Shown: positions 6,924 to 15,417 of the stretch, piece by piece
Layout: every line of letters begins with the position of its first letter
Position numbering within the stretch: the stretch's first letter is position 1
NCBI GenBank assembly: GCA_030425425.1
Contig: JAUIAO010000056.1
Location: 1 to 39,688 of the forward strand
Source of the DNA: Bacteroidia bacterium
Lineage (GTDB): Bacteria > Bacteroidota > Bacteroidia > Cytophagales > Cyclobacteriaceae
Length of the DNA: 39,688 nt
Direction: 5' to 3'
The notes under the pieces: model-generated
The model's database searches: none
The model's input: the letters and a program-made list of their open reading frames with translations, nothing else
Told to the model about the DNA's origin: nothing
Position numbers and translations under genes: made by a program

Positions 6924-7934
6924 TCATTCGTCTGCATAAATTTTCACCACGGTTTTTTCTCCTTCCTTTTTATAACCTCTATACATGCCCGGTGTGTTGA
7001 ATGGCATGGCTACATTACCGTACTGATCCATTGCGATCATTCCGCCAGAAGCACCCATATTAGTGAGTTTTTGCATTACTGCATTTGCAGCTTCTTCTAC
7101 ACTAAGTCCTTTGTATTCCATCAGCGCTGACACATCATGAGCCGCGGCTGTGCGGATATAATACTCTCCATGACCCGTTCCTGAAAAACCACATGTGTTA
7201 TTATTAGCGTAAGTTCCGGCACCAATCACAGGAGAATCTCCGATTCTTCCCCATTTCTTGTTGGTCATGCCACCTGTAGACGTAGCTGCGCAGATATTAC
7301 CATCTCTGTCTACAGCTACAGCTCCCACTGTGCCAAATTCCTTTTCTACCTTTTTGACAATCTTCTCTAGTTGTTTCGCACGCCGTTCAGTTTTGAAGTA
7401 TTCAGGATTTACTAATTCCAGTCCCTGCTCAGAGGCAAATTGCTCTGCTCCTGCCCGGGCCAGCATCACGTGAGGAGAATTAGTCATGACCTGATATGCA
7501 GCCAGAATAGGGTTTTTCACTGTTTTCACCCCTGCTACTGCCCCAGCATTGAGATCATTACCTCTCATAATACTTGCATCCAATTCGTTTTCTCCTGTAG
7601 CTGTAAAGACTGCACCCTTACCGGCATTAAATAATGGTGAATTCTCCATTAAGACAATCGCTGCCTGAATAGCATCGCAGCTTGTCCCTCCTTTTTCCAG
7701 AATGCCGTATGCAGTATCGAGTGCACTATTCAGCTTCCATCTGTAGGCTGCCTCAGTGATAGAATCCATATTTTCTCGCTTGATAGTCCCTGCACCTCCA
7801 TGGATTACCACAGCGATTTTTTTGATGGGTTGTTGTGCAGGTTTTTCAGACGATTGTCCTGACCCACAATTGGTTAGGAAAAAAGATGAAATCATTATGA
7901 GAAATAATGTAATGAACCGTGATATTACTTGCAT
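6924..7934 (-). CDS. Plant-type L-asparaginase / isoaspartyl peptidase, lipoprotein
   Basis: An Ntn-hydrolase that hydrolyses asparagine and beta-aspartyl dipeptides after autocleavage before a catalytic threonine. Motifs are HGGAG (45-49), the cleavage site G201-T202-V-G-A-V-A-V with T202 as the predicted new N-terminal nucleophile, STGGMTNK (219-226), R-x-G-D-S-P-x-I-G-A-G-T-Y-A (230-243) and SGTGHGE (251-257). The N-terminus is a lipoprotein signal peptide with lipobox L-T-N-C23, so it acts in the periplasm or at the outer membrane. The 336-residue length is standard for a secreted form. Start is ATG 7932-7934. Confidence 0.93.
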   Translation of the reverse strand: MQVISRFITLFLIMISSFFLTNCGSGQSSEKPAQQPIKKIAVVIHGGAGTIKRENMDSITEAAYRWKLNSALDTAYGILEKGGTSCDAIQAAIVLMENSPLFNAGKGAVFTATGENELDASIMRGNDLNAGAVAGVKTVKNPILAAYQVMTNSPHVMLARAGAEQFASEQGLELVNPEYFKTERRAKQLEKIVKKVEKEFGTVGAVAVDRDGNICAATSTGGMTNKKWGRIGDSPVIGAGTYANNNTCGFSGTGHGEYYIRTAAAHDVSALMEYKGLSVEEAANAVMQKLTNMGASGGMIAMDQYGNVAMPFNTPGMYRGYKKEGEKTVVKIYADE

Positions 7935-7937
7935 GAT

Positions 7938-7967
7938 TTTGAATATGGTTATGTTGTGTTACTTTTG
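7938..7967 (+). promoter_or_regulatory. Bacteroidota-type promoter for the DksA-like operon
   Basis: TTTG (7938-7941), 18-bp spacer, TACTTTTG (7960-7967), which matches the TAnnTTTG -7 consensus of the Bacteroidota primary sigma factor exactly. The predicted start is near 7974, about 30 nt before the ATG at 8004. Confidence 0.7.
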
Positions 7968-8003
7968 CGCTTATTTTTTAGAAAAGTAAAAAGAAACATT
8001 CAC

Positions 8004-8384
8004 ATGGCCGAAAAAACTAAATACTCAGCAGAAGAACTTGTCGAATTTGAAGATCTGATTCACCAGAAATTGGAAAAAGCCAAAGGAGAACTTGACATCC
8101 TGAGAAAGTCTCTTACCAGAAGTACTGATGGAAGTACAGATTCTAATTTCAACGCGGTGAAAACACTGGAAGATGGAGCTGATACTGCTGAGAAAGAACA
8201 ACTTAGCACATTGGCTGCAAGACAACAAAAATTTATCAACAATCTGGAAAATGCACTGATACGTATTAAAAACGGCACGTATGGTATCTGTGTTGATACT
8301 GGTAAATTGATTAGCAAAGAGCGATTGAGAGCGGTACCTCACACCATGCATTCTATTGAGGCAAAACTCAATACGAAGAAGTAG
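8004..8384 (+). CDS. TraR/DksA-family protein lacking the full zinc finger
   Basis: A 126-residue DksA-like RNA polymerase secondary-channel protein. It has a coiled-coil hairpin rich in charged residues (about 15-85) and the C-terminal Y-G-I-C-V-D-T-G-K-L-I-S-K-E-R-L-R-A-V-P-H segment of the family. Only one of the four zinc cysteines remains (in G-I-C-V-D-T). The second pair reads V-P-H-T, so it probably folds without zinc. The start at ATG 8004 is preferred over an earlier in-frame ATG at 7929, which would place the promoter inside the gene. It leads a tightly spaced operon with scpB (3 bp gap) and the pseudouridine synthase gene. Confidence 0.85.
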   Translation: MAEKTKYSAEELVEFEDLIHQKLEKAKGELDILRKSLTRSTDGSTDSNFNAVKTLEDGADTAEKEQLSTLAARQQKFINNLENALIRIKNGTYGICVDTGKLISKERLRAVPHTMHSIEAKLNTKK

Positions 8385-8387
8385 TAG

Positions 8388-8954
8388 ATGGACTACCTCG
8401 CCAATCATATTGAAGCATTGATTTTCTGCTCTCCAAAGCCTATTTCGGAAGACGAGATTCTGGGATGCCTGAAAGAAATGTTTGAGGCGGATGTACCAAT
8501 AGCAGACATTGCCAATGGCATAGAAACACTTTCAGAAAAATATAAGGCGGACGAGTATTCATTCGAATTGGTGAAAAGTGGTGGAGGATTTCAGTTTTTA
8601 ACCAAACCAGCTTATCAATCGAGTATCAGTATTTTGCTGAAGCAACAATCCAAGAAGCGTTTGTCCAATTCGGCCATGGAGACGCTGGCGATCATAGCTT
8701 ATAAACAGCCTGTGACTAAAACAGATATAGAACAAATTCGCGGTGTGAATTGTGATTATGCAGTGAACAAGTTGCTGGAAAAAGGATTGGTAGAGGTGAA
8801 GGGAAAAGCAGATACCATTGGGAAACCCGTGCTGTACGGAACCAGTGGTGATTTTATGGATTATTTTGGGATTAACAGCATCAAAGACCTGCCCACCCCA
8901 AAAGATTTTGTGCAGGAAGAAAACACTATAGGCAAAGAAGAGAACGAAGATTGA
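8388..8954 (+). CDS. scpB: Segregation and condensation protein B
   Basis: A kleisin-binding subunit of the SMC-ScpAB condensin. Its 188 residues form two winged-helix domains. The hallmark segment is METLAIIAYKQPVTKTDIEQ followed by IRGVNCDYAVNKLLEKGLVEVKGKADTIGKPVLYGT. That segment matches the strongly conserved I-A-Y-x-Q-P-[IV]-T-[RK]-x-[DE]-I-E-x-I-R-G-V and G-[KR]-P-x-L-Y-G-T-[TS] pattern. It starts three bases after the stop of the DksA-like gene and ends one base before the start of the pseudouridine synthase gene. A pairing with a pseudouridine synthase gene is also common in Firmicutes. The partner gene scpA is not in the window. Confidence 0.93.
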   Translation: MDYLANHIEALIFCSPKPISEDEILGCLKEMFEADVPIADIANGIETLSEKYKADEYSFELVKSGGGFQFLTKPAYQSSISILLKQQSKKRLSNSAMETLAIIAYKQPVTKTDIEQIRGVNCDYAVNKLLEKGLVEVKGKADTIGKPVLYGTSGDFMDYFGINSIKDLPTPKDFVQEENTIGKEENED

Positions 8955-8955
8955 T

Positions 8956-9735
8956 ATGAAGGGAAAGAAGCCATTTAAACCGAAAAAGCAAAAGCTTGAA
9001 GTAAAGCCAGAAATTCCAGACGAAATCAGGCTGAATAAATACATTGCCAATGCAGGCGTATGCTCCCGAAGAGAAGCAGACCAGCTGATTGCTGATGGTA
9101 AGATCAAGGTGAATGGAGAAGTGGTCACCGAATTGGGCTACAAGGTCAAGCGGTCAGATAAGGTGGTATACAATGGTAAGCCACTACGAGCGGAATCACT
9201 ACAATACGTACTGCTCAACAAACCAACAGGGTACATCACCACAGTCACCGACCCTAGAGGACGCAGTACGGTGATGGATTTGGTAAAAGATGCTTGTGAT
9301 GAGCGAATCTATCCTGTAGGAAGACTGGACCGCAATACTTCGGGTCTCCTGCTATTGACCAACGATGGTGAGCTTGCCAAAAAACTCACACACCCTTCTC
9401 ATCGAGTGAAAAAAATCTATCAGGTGACACTTAATAAGCCGATCACTAAAAACCATTTTGACGAAATTCTTAAAGGAGTAAAGCTGGAAGATGGCATGGC
9501 TGTGCCGGACGAGATGGCGATTGTTGGGACAGACAATATGGTACTGGGAATCGAAATTCATATTGGTAGAAATCGAATCGTGAGAAGGATTTTTGAACAC
9601 ATGGGCTATGTGGTAGACAAGTTAGATCGTGTGATGTTCGGTACGCTGACCAAGAAAAATCTACCTCGTGGAAAGTATCGTCATCTGACCCCAAAAGAAG
9701 TCATGCAACTTAAGGGGATCGTTGGTAAGAAATAA
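8956..9735 (+). CDS. rluB: 23S rRNA pseudouridine synthase, RsuA/RluB family
   Basis: Isomerises uridine to pseudouridine in rRNA. After a lysine-rich N-terminus it has an S4 RNA-binding domain (about 23-70: RLNKYIANAGVCSRREAD, IKVNGE). This is followed by the catalytic domain with G-R-L-D125-R-N-T-S-G-L-L-L-L-T-N-D-G, where D125 is the catalytic aspartate. The 259-residue length fits RluB-type enzymes that modify helix 89-90 regions of 23S rRNA; RluB versus RluF or RsuA cannot be settled by eye. It begins one base after the scpB stop and is the last gene of the operon. Confidence 0.88.
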   Translation: MKGKKPFKPKKQKLEVKPEIPDEIRLNKYIANAGVCSRREADQLIADGKIKVNGEVVTELGYKVKRSDKVVYNGKPLRAESLQYVLLNKPTGYITTVTDPRGRSTVMDLVKDACDERIYPVGRLDRNTSGLLLLTNDGELAKKLTHPSHRVKKIYQVTLNKPITKNHFDEILKGVKLEDGMAVPDEMAIVGTDNMVLGIEIHIGRNRIVRRIFEHMGYVVDKLDRVMFGTLTKKNLPRGKYRHLTPKEVMQLKGIVGKK

Positions 9736-9762
9736 TTTCTAGTCAATTCCCAATTGTTTCCC

Positions 9763-11139
9763 CTATTTTGGGAAAATCGGCTTGATCTGCAGGTATGAAT
9801 CTTCTTCCTCGTCTCTTTTGTTTTGTGGCATTACTTGATAACCTGCATTGCTGATTTCGCGGTAAAAGGGAATATTGGCGATAGATCCTCTACGATACAT
9901 TTCGTCCGGAATTTGCACATCCAACTCATAATTTCCTCTAGGAAGGTCTGTCACATCTATATAAGTGAGAATACCACGCTGACCAGTCGATTGTTTGTAA
10001 TGAAATTTCCATACCAGGTCATCCAATGGAATATCATTGATCGATACGGAATAAAACTGAGAGACACAATGTAGCTCCACAAAGTGGCGTCCAGTATCCA
10101 ACTGTATCAATGAATCATAATTACAGTGTTTTTTAATTGAATCTTCCAGGCCAATTCTGGAGACAACAAACAGCCGAATCGTATTGCCCGAAATAATATC
10201 TGATTGAATTTGAGCACGAATGGAATGAAAATCATCATTCTGATCGTCATAATATCCACTGAAGGCTGTTGTACCGGAGATATTATTCCACATGGTAATT
10301 CGCGTCCAGGCCTGATTGGGAATAGGATCCGTGTCTGACACAATCCCAAGCATGAAAATACTTGAAAAAACAAATAGTACCAGAGACACCCCGATTTTCC
10401 ATCGGTTATAGTTGGTAACTATGGTGTAATAAATAGGTCGGTAAAATCGTGCAAAAGTCAGAAAACTGATCACCCGATAAATCGGGTAATAGATCTTACT
10501 TAGCCACTTAAAACGCTTAAAAAATCCCAATGTCACAAAATCAAACAAGCCAATCAGACCGATGATTAAAACTGTCATGGCATAGACGCTGGTGATTGAT
10601 TCTATCAGTTCACTTTTATGAGAATTACCAATGATCATGTCTGTGCCTACAACGGGAATGATCAGTGTCACTAATACATAAAAATATCCTCCCACAATCA
10701 TCATGAACATCATAAAGGAGATGGAGAATAGCGAGCTGCATAACTTTTCCAGGTTGATGATGATCTGATCTATTGCCGGGATTTTATCGATTTTGCGATC
10801 AAATTTTTCACTCAGCTTGAGTTTAGAGCGATCAATACCTCCCGGAAAAGTATAACTAAGCCCGATCATTCCAACCCATATTCCTCTGCTGATCAGATGA
10901 AGAATTAGTCCCAATGTGAGCCAATAAAGAGCGATTTTGAAAAGCGCAATAAGGTTATCCAGGTCAGTGTACTGATCATGTAGGTTAAGCTTGGCAAAGT
11001 CCAGAAACTGATCCAACAAAGCAGGAGTCTTAAATAAGCCATAAAGCACTATTCCTGACAATAGAATTTCTGGTTCCCAGCTTTTTTGTTGTAATTCAGT
11101 CAGCCAGCTGGGTTTGAGGTCATTAGGAAGTCGGCTCAT
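9763..11139 (-). CDS. Unknown multi-span membrane protein with extracytoplasmic C-terminal domain
   Basis: I do not recognise this family. The 458-residue protein has about five hydrophobic spans (near residues 25-45, 60-95, 135-165, 182-207 and 245-268). A soluble C-terminal half of about 185 residues follows, beginning after G-I-V-S-D-T-D-P. That half looks beta-rich and includes the phrase T-Y-I-D-V-T-D-L-P-R-G-N-Y-E-L-D-V, typical of ligand-binding or Ig-like sandwich domains. A long amphipathic stretch (about 96-130) lies between spans two and three. Convergent with the rluB gene (27 bp apart) and divergent from the lipoprotein gene at 11240. Confidence 0.75.
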   Translation of the reverse strand: MSRLPNDLKPSWLTELQQKSWEPEILLSGIVLYGLFKTPALLDQFLDFAKLNLHDQYTDLDNLIALFKIALYWLTLGLILHLISRGIWVGMIGLSYTFPGGIDRSKLKLSEKFDRKIDKIPAIDQIIINLEKLCSSLFSISFMMFMMIVGGYFYVLVTLIIPVVGTDMIIGNSHKSELIESITSVYAMTVLIIGLIGLFDFVTLGFFKRFKWLSKIYYPIYRVISFLTFARFYRPIYYTIVTNYNRWKIGVSLVLFVFSSIFMLGIVSDTDPIPNQAWTRITMWNNISGTTAFSGYYDDQNDDFHSIRAQIQSDIISGNTIRLFVVSRIGLEDSIKKHCNYDSLIQLDTGRHFVELHCVSQFYSVSINDIPLDDLVWKFHYKQSTGQRGILTYIDVTDLPRGNYELDVQIPDEMYRRGSIANIPFYREISNAGYQVMPQNKRDEEEDSYLQIKPIFPK

Positions 11140-11239
11140 AGATATCAGGCAAAAGATTGATGAATAAAAATAAGCAGATATCCTGATTTAGGTAAATTCT
11201 CGATTCTTTATTATCTTTCAGATACCTGAATGAATCGAC

Positions 11240-12100
11240 ATGAAAGCATTTTTTAAACTACTTTTTCCCCTTTTAGCATCATCCATTTTTATTGGCTGTG
11301 ATAGTAATGTAATTGGCGTGCAGAAAGCTCCATCTTTCGAAGATCGGGAAGTTGTGCAAGCACTCACTGACGAGCCGGGGCGGATTGAATACTATTGCGA
11401 CGAGGATACTGCTTTTGTTTACCTAAGCACAGATAATGAAGGATTACCTGGTTTGTATTGGGTACCCGCAGATAAAAGCGCATCAATTCTTGGAGCCATT
11501 TTTCAGGAACCACATTTGCAACTTTATTATCCTTATTGTCTATCAGATTTGTATTTATCCGATCCAAATATTCCGGTTTCGATTGACGCATCTGTTGTGA
11601 AAAAGCATAGGTTAGATAACTTTCCTTATGACATGCAACCTATTGTCCTGCGAGATTTGAAAAGTGTTTCATGCAAATTGGATTCTACTGTATTCCAAAG
11701 CGATACTTTCACGTTGCAGGGTTCATGGACAATTTATTCTGTGAATATTGAGGACTCTGTATGGTATCCACCTTGTGAATTTAAGGAAATGAGTATTTGG
11801 TTTACAGATAATCCATTTGAATATGAAGGTATGGATAGTTTAGGTTATCAAAAAATATCTTTTTATGGTTTCTATGGTTGTGAATATGGGTATAGAATAA
11901 TAGAAGAAAACCGTATCGAACTGCAAGGAGGATACTGTTTACTATGGTGGGCAAATTCTACAATAGCTGTTGCAGACTTCTTTGATGTGGTTAATTCTGT
12001 GCTGCTGGAAGATAATGGGATCAATTATCAAATCACCAATAATTGGCTGACTATATCTGACAATCAAGGCAATCGAATTGAACTATTCAGAACGGAATAA
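11240..12100 (+). CDS. Unknown lipoprotein
   Basis: Not recognised. The 286-residue protein starts with a signal peptide ending in the lipobox F-I-G-C20, so it should be lipid-anchored in the envelope. The mature part is acidic and rich in Tyr, Trp and Asp with scattered cysteines (for example C54, C100, C146), suggesting a disulphide-containing beta-rich exported protein. It has a weak candidate -7 box TATCTTTC about 25 bp before the ATG and a terminator-like hairpin after the stop. It shares the divergent intergenic region with the membrane-protein gene at 9763-11139. Confidence 0.75.
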   Translation: MKAFFKLLFPLLASSIFIGCDSNVIGVQKAPSFEDREVVQALTDEPGRIEYYCDEDTAFVYLSTDNEGLPGLYWVPADKSASILGAIFQEPHLQLYYPYCLSDLYLSDPNIPVSIDASVVKKHRLDNFPYDMQPIVLRDLKSVSCKLDSTVFQSDTFTLQGSWTIYSVNIEDSVWYPPCEFKEMSIWFTDNPFEYEGMDSLGYQKISFYGFYGCEYGYRIIEENRIELQGGYCLLWWANSTIAVADFFDVVNSVLLEDNGINYQITNNWLTISDNQGNRIELFRTE

Positions 12101-12107
12101 GCTATGA

Positions 12108-12131
12108 AGTCCCCGTAAAACATCGGGGACT
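12108..12131 (+). terminator. Hairpin after the lipoprotein gene
   Basis: AGTCCCCG (12108-12115) and CGGGGACT (12124-12131) form a perfect 8-bp stem with an 8-nt loop, 8 bp after the stop codon. There is no long T-run after it. The 42 bp that follow contain short CCAATTTCC-type direct repeats before the TonB receptor stop, so the hairpin may serve both converging transcripts. Confidence 0.55.
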
Positions 12132-12173
12132 CCCAATAACTCAATAACCAATTTCCAATTTCCAATCACCAAC

Positions 12174-14606
12174 TCAAAACAAGATTCTATACTGAGGTAC
12201 CGGGAAGAATCCAATCTGATTGATCGTTTCTATGCCATCCTTGGTGCGGCTGTAATTTTCCGAATAGATGTTGCTTCTGTTAGTAATATTCTGAATATCC
12301 AGTCCCCATTCCTGCGTGGCACGCTTTCCTTGCAGTCGCAGAAATGCACGAACGTCTGCCCGGAAATAGTCTTTGTAATGTTGAGAATAAGCATTTAGAT
12401 CGTCTCTTCTGGTAATCCCTTCCAGTCGCGATTGCTGCAAGTCAATAGGAGAATATGGGAGACCACCAGACCAGGTCATTTTAAAATCAACAGCCAATGA
12501 GAGTCTTGAATTGAACTTAAATTCCTTACCGGCGAGCAAGTTGACGATGTAATTATTGTTAAAAGCTGTGCTTCGCATTACTCCGTCACTTCCTTTATAC
12601 TGAGAGTTGAAAATACTTGTAGTCAACAATCCGTAATATCCTTTTGAGAGAAATTTCTCCAGGGTTAGTTCCACGCCGTAGTTTCTGCCAGTACCTTCAT
12701 TGACCAGGCTGTCTGTCTCAGGATATCCAAAATCAGCACCATAATTGAGCATAGAAAAAGATGAAGATTTTTGCTCTACCGGTACATCATACAAATACTG
12801 ATAATACGTTTCCACTTTGATTCGCCAATCTTTAGCAAAACCTCTTTCATATCCCAAAACCAGATGATGGCTTTTGGTCATCTTCAGGTCTTTGTTCGTG
12901 CGTACAAATTTGCCTGGATTTATCTCTGTCTGAACAGTATAAACTGCGAGCGGAAGCACCTGACCATGGAGCCCATATCCAAAATTGAATGACTGACCAT
13001 TTTGTAAGCTATACTTAGCACCAAGACGAGGCTCAATGTTTTGTGATCCGTTCAAAGCGAAGTACTGATAATGTAATCCGCTATTGATCGAAAAGCGATC
13101 CGAGAATTTATGCAACCATTGGGTGTACAATTCTCCCAAAACACTAACATCATCATATTGACGATAGTCCACCCATCCTCTGCCTTCTTCCCATCCTTTT
13201 TCATTGTAATCAAAACCAATCATGTGAATGTATGAACCAGCTAAAAAGGTGTTTTTGGCGTCTCTTTTAGAATTGTATTGCAGACTAATGACTGTTCGGT
13301 TTTCCTGGTTCTTCCCTTTAAAAATAGTGTTAAGGTTGCCGGGATCTATGGTATCTGTAGTATCATTTCCGTTGATCACATACCCTAGCGAGTCCAATGC
13401 AAAATTGTTTTTATTGATCAGGAAAGCTACTCCGGTTTTAAAGTAGGATTTGCTGTTGAGAAAGTAGTGATGATTGAAACCAACATTGTATCCTTCGAAA
13501 TCGGAATAACTATCAAAACCATCTGCTCCGTAAAAGTCTGTATTGTCCTGATTGGTAGTGTCGGTCTCACTATCCAGAAAAGCGATATCACTTTTTCCCA
13601 GTATTCCGAATGCAGAAAACGTACCCGCATTTTTTGTGGGAATATTGATTTTGTAAGACAAATCCTGATAATCCGGCACTGCCACCCCCGTACCAAAATC
13701 CATGCCCAGCTCCTGAAAAACACCAAGAGTGGAGTAACGATAATTGACCAGATAAGAGGCGTCAGATTTTTTTGAGAAGGGACCTTCTGCCCCAATTTCA
13801 AACCCATTAAACCCAATCTGCCCTAGAAATTCGTGCTGATCGCTATTTCCTTTTCTCATCTGCAAGTCAAATACTCCCGCATTGGCATTACCATATTCTG
13901 CAGGAAATGCGCTGGTAATGAAATCCGAGTTGGCAAGCACGTTGTTATTGAGCATGCTCACAGGTCCTCCCGTGGTACCGAGAGATCCAAAGTGGTTAGG
14001 ATTGCCAATGGGCAGTCCGTCCATTTTCCAAAGCACGCCTGTAGGGCTGTTACCCCTAATCACAATATCATTCCGACTATCGTTGTTTCCACTCACCCCG
14101 GCAAAATTGGCAGCCATGCGAGCAGGATCATTTCTGGAGCCAGCATATCTACCTGTTTCTTCCACTGTAAATTGACGCGAGCTGATCATGGTCATTTCAT
14201 TGAGCGGCTCTGTCTTGTCTGCAGTGATCACCACCACTTCACCCTCGATGATGGATTCTTCCAGAGCTACGTTCACTACCGTCTCTTTACCTACCAAAAG
14301 AAGTACATTATCCGTAAATCGATCTTTGAAACCAACGTAAGAAAATTTGATCGCATATCGGCCAGTGGGAATTCCTTCTAGCCGATAGTTGCCATTGGCA
14401 TCAGTTACGGTTCCTTTCACCTGATCATTCAGTTTCAGTGGAGAGTTGTTTTCCGAGTCCCAAAGGAGCACTGTGGCTCCAATGAGCTGAAATTCTGACT
14501 GTGCGTCCGTCACCCTTCCTCTGATATTCTGAGTCGCAGTGCTTTGAGCAAATAAATTGGCACATAACAAATAAATGATAAAAAAGTTAATTGTACGTGA
14601 GTTCAT
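12174..14606 (-). CDS. TonB-dependent outer membrane receptor with carboxypeptidase-regulatory domain
   Basis: An 810-residue outer membrane beta-barrel importer driven by TonB. In order: a signal peptide (about 1-20), a CarboxypepD_reg-like beta sandwich (about 27-115; IRGRVTDAQSEF, G-N-Y-R-L-E-G-I-P-T-G-R-Y), a plug domain (about 130-250; IVIRGNSPTGVLWKMDGLPI), and a barrel to the C-terminal phenylalanine (P-Q-Y-R-I-L-F). No SusD partner gene is adjacent, so the substrate could be a siderophore, metal complex, peptide or oligosaccharide. The gene follows the LytTR regulator by 55 bp on the same strand, which suggests shared expression or direct regulation. Confidence 0.93.
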   Translation of the reverse strand: MNSRTINFFIIYLLCANLFAQSTATQNIRGRVTDAQSEFQLIGATVLLWDSENNSPLKLNDQVKGTVTDANGNYRLEGIPTGRYAIKFSYVGFKDRFTDNVLLLVGKETVVNVALEESIIEGEVVVITADKTEPLNEMTMISSRQFTVEETGRYAGSRNDPARMAANFAGVSGNNDSRNDIVIRGNSPTGVLWKMDGLPIGNPNHFGSLGTTGGPVSMLNNNVLANSDFITSAFPAEYGNANAGVFDLQMRKGNSDQHEFLGQIGFNGFEIGAEGPFSKKSDASYLVNYRYSTLGVFQELGMDFGTGVAVPDYQDLSYKINIPTKNAGTFSAFGILGKSDIAFLDSETDTTNQDNTDFYGADGFDSYSDFEGYNVGFNHHYFLNSKSYFKTGVAFLINKNNFALDSLGYVINGNDTTDTIDPGNLNTIFKGKNQENRTVISLQYNSKRDAKNTFLAGSYIHMIGFDYNEKGWEEGRGWVDYRQYDDVSVLGELYTQWLHKFSDRFSINSGLHYQYFALNGSQNIEPRLGAKYSLQNGQSFNFGYGLHGQVLPLAVYTVQTEINPGKFVRTNKDLKMTKSHHLVLGYERGFAKDWRIKVETYYQYLYDVPVEQKSSSFSMLNYGADFGYPETDSLVNEGTGRNYGVELTLEKFLSKGYYGLLTTSIFNSQYKGSDGVMRSTAFNNNYIVNLLAGKEFKFNSRLSLAVDFKMTWSGGLPYSPIDLQQSRLEGITRRDDLNAYSQHYKDYFRADVRAFLRLQGKRATQEWGLDIQNITNRSNIYSENYSRTKDGIETINQIGFFPVPQYRILF

Positions 14607-14661
14607 AGTTAATTTGAGTGATAATTAATTCTTAAATCTTATTTCTAAATTCTGCTGCCTA

Positions 14662-15417
14662 TTATGAGTCCAGCCAGTCTCGAAAAGCTTTTACTCTATC
14701 GCGAGACACTGTAACGTCTTCTGCCTGATATGCATCCAGGTCTACTTTGAGACGGCTCGATGAAAAGGTGACCACATCAGTGATAGCTTTTACATTGACA
14801 ATGTATTTTCTGTTGATCCTGAAGAACTGCGCCGGATCGAGCAGTCCGATGAGCTCATCTAATGTGTAATCAAGGTAGAACTTCTTGCCTTCTCCCGTAA
14901 TCAGATAAGTTACTTTCTCCTGACTAAAGAAAACACTGATATTTTCAGTCTCTACAGTTTTCAAGTGCTCTCCCATTTTCACCACAAAGCGCTTTTTATA
15001 ATTGTTTTCTGACTGAAGATATCGAGCAAGGTCCGATAAATTCAACCCACCCAGCTGCGGTTTTTCGATAGATTTGAATTTATTCAATGCACCTTCGAGT
15101 TCTTTCGAATTGATAGGTTTGAGCAAATAATCGATACTATTTACTTTAAAGGCCTTGATCGCATATTCGTCATACGCTGTTGTAAAAATGATCGGCGCGG
15201 AGATTTTCACATGTTCGAATATTTCGAATGAAATTCCATCAGCCAGCTGAATATCTAAAAACACCAGGTCCGGCTCACTATTGTCTCGAAACCACCTGAC
15301 AGCAGATTTTACAGAGTCTATCCCGCTGATGATTTCTACACTAGCCTCCTGTCGCTGCAGCATAGCTGTGAGTCGTTCTGCCGCCAAGGGCTCGTCTTCT
15401 ATGATGAGTGCTTTCAT
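14662..15417 (-). CDS. LytTR-family response regulator
   Basis: A 251-residue two-domain regulator. The receiver domain (about 1-120) has the acidic pair E7-D8, phosphoacceptor D55 (L-V-F-L-D-I-Q-L), T-T-A-Y-D-E-Y and the L-L-K-P-I switch lysine. The C-terminal LytTR DNA-binding domain (about 145-245) includes FFRINRKYIVNVKAI and V-S-R-D-R-V-K-A-F-R-D-W-L. Its ATG overlaps the kinase stop by four bases (ATGA), so the two are translationally coupled. The adjacent TonB receptor gene is the most obvious candidate target. Confidence 0.93.
   Translation of the reverse strand: MKALIIEDEPLAAERLTAMLQRQEASVEIISGIDSVKSAVRWFRDNSEPDLVFLDIQLADGISFEIFEHVKISAPIIFTTAYDEYAIKAFKVNSIDYLLKPINSKELEGALNKFKSIEKPQLGGLNLSDLARYLQSENNYKKRFVVKMGEHLKTVETENISVFFSQEKVTYLITGEGKKFYLDYTLDELIGLLDPAQFFRINRKYIVNVKAITDVVTFSSSRLKVDLDAYQAEDVTVSRDRVKAFRDWLDS

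Noticed and set aside
13833-14381. Plus-strand open frame inside the TonB receptor gene
   Set aside because: Antisense to the plug region, whose motifs (IVIRGNSPTGVLW, MDGLP) show the minus strand is coding.
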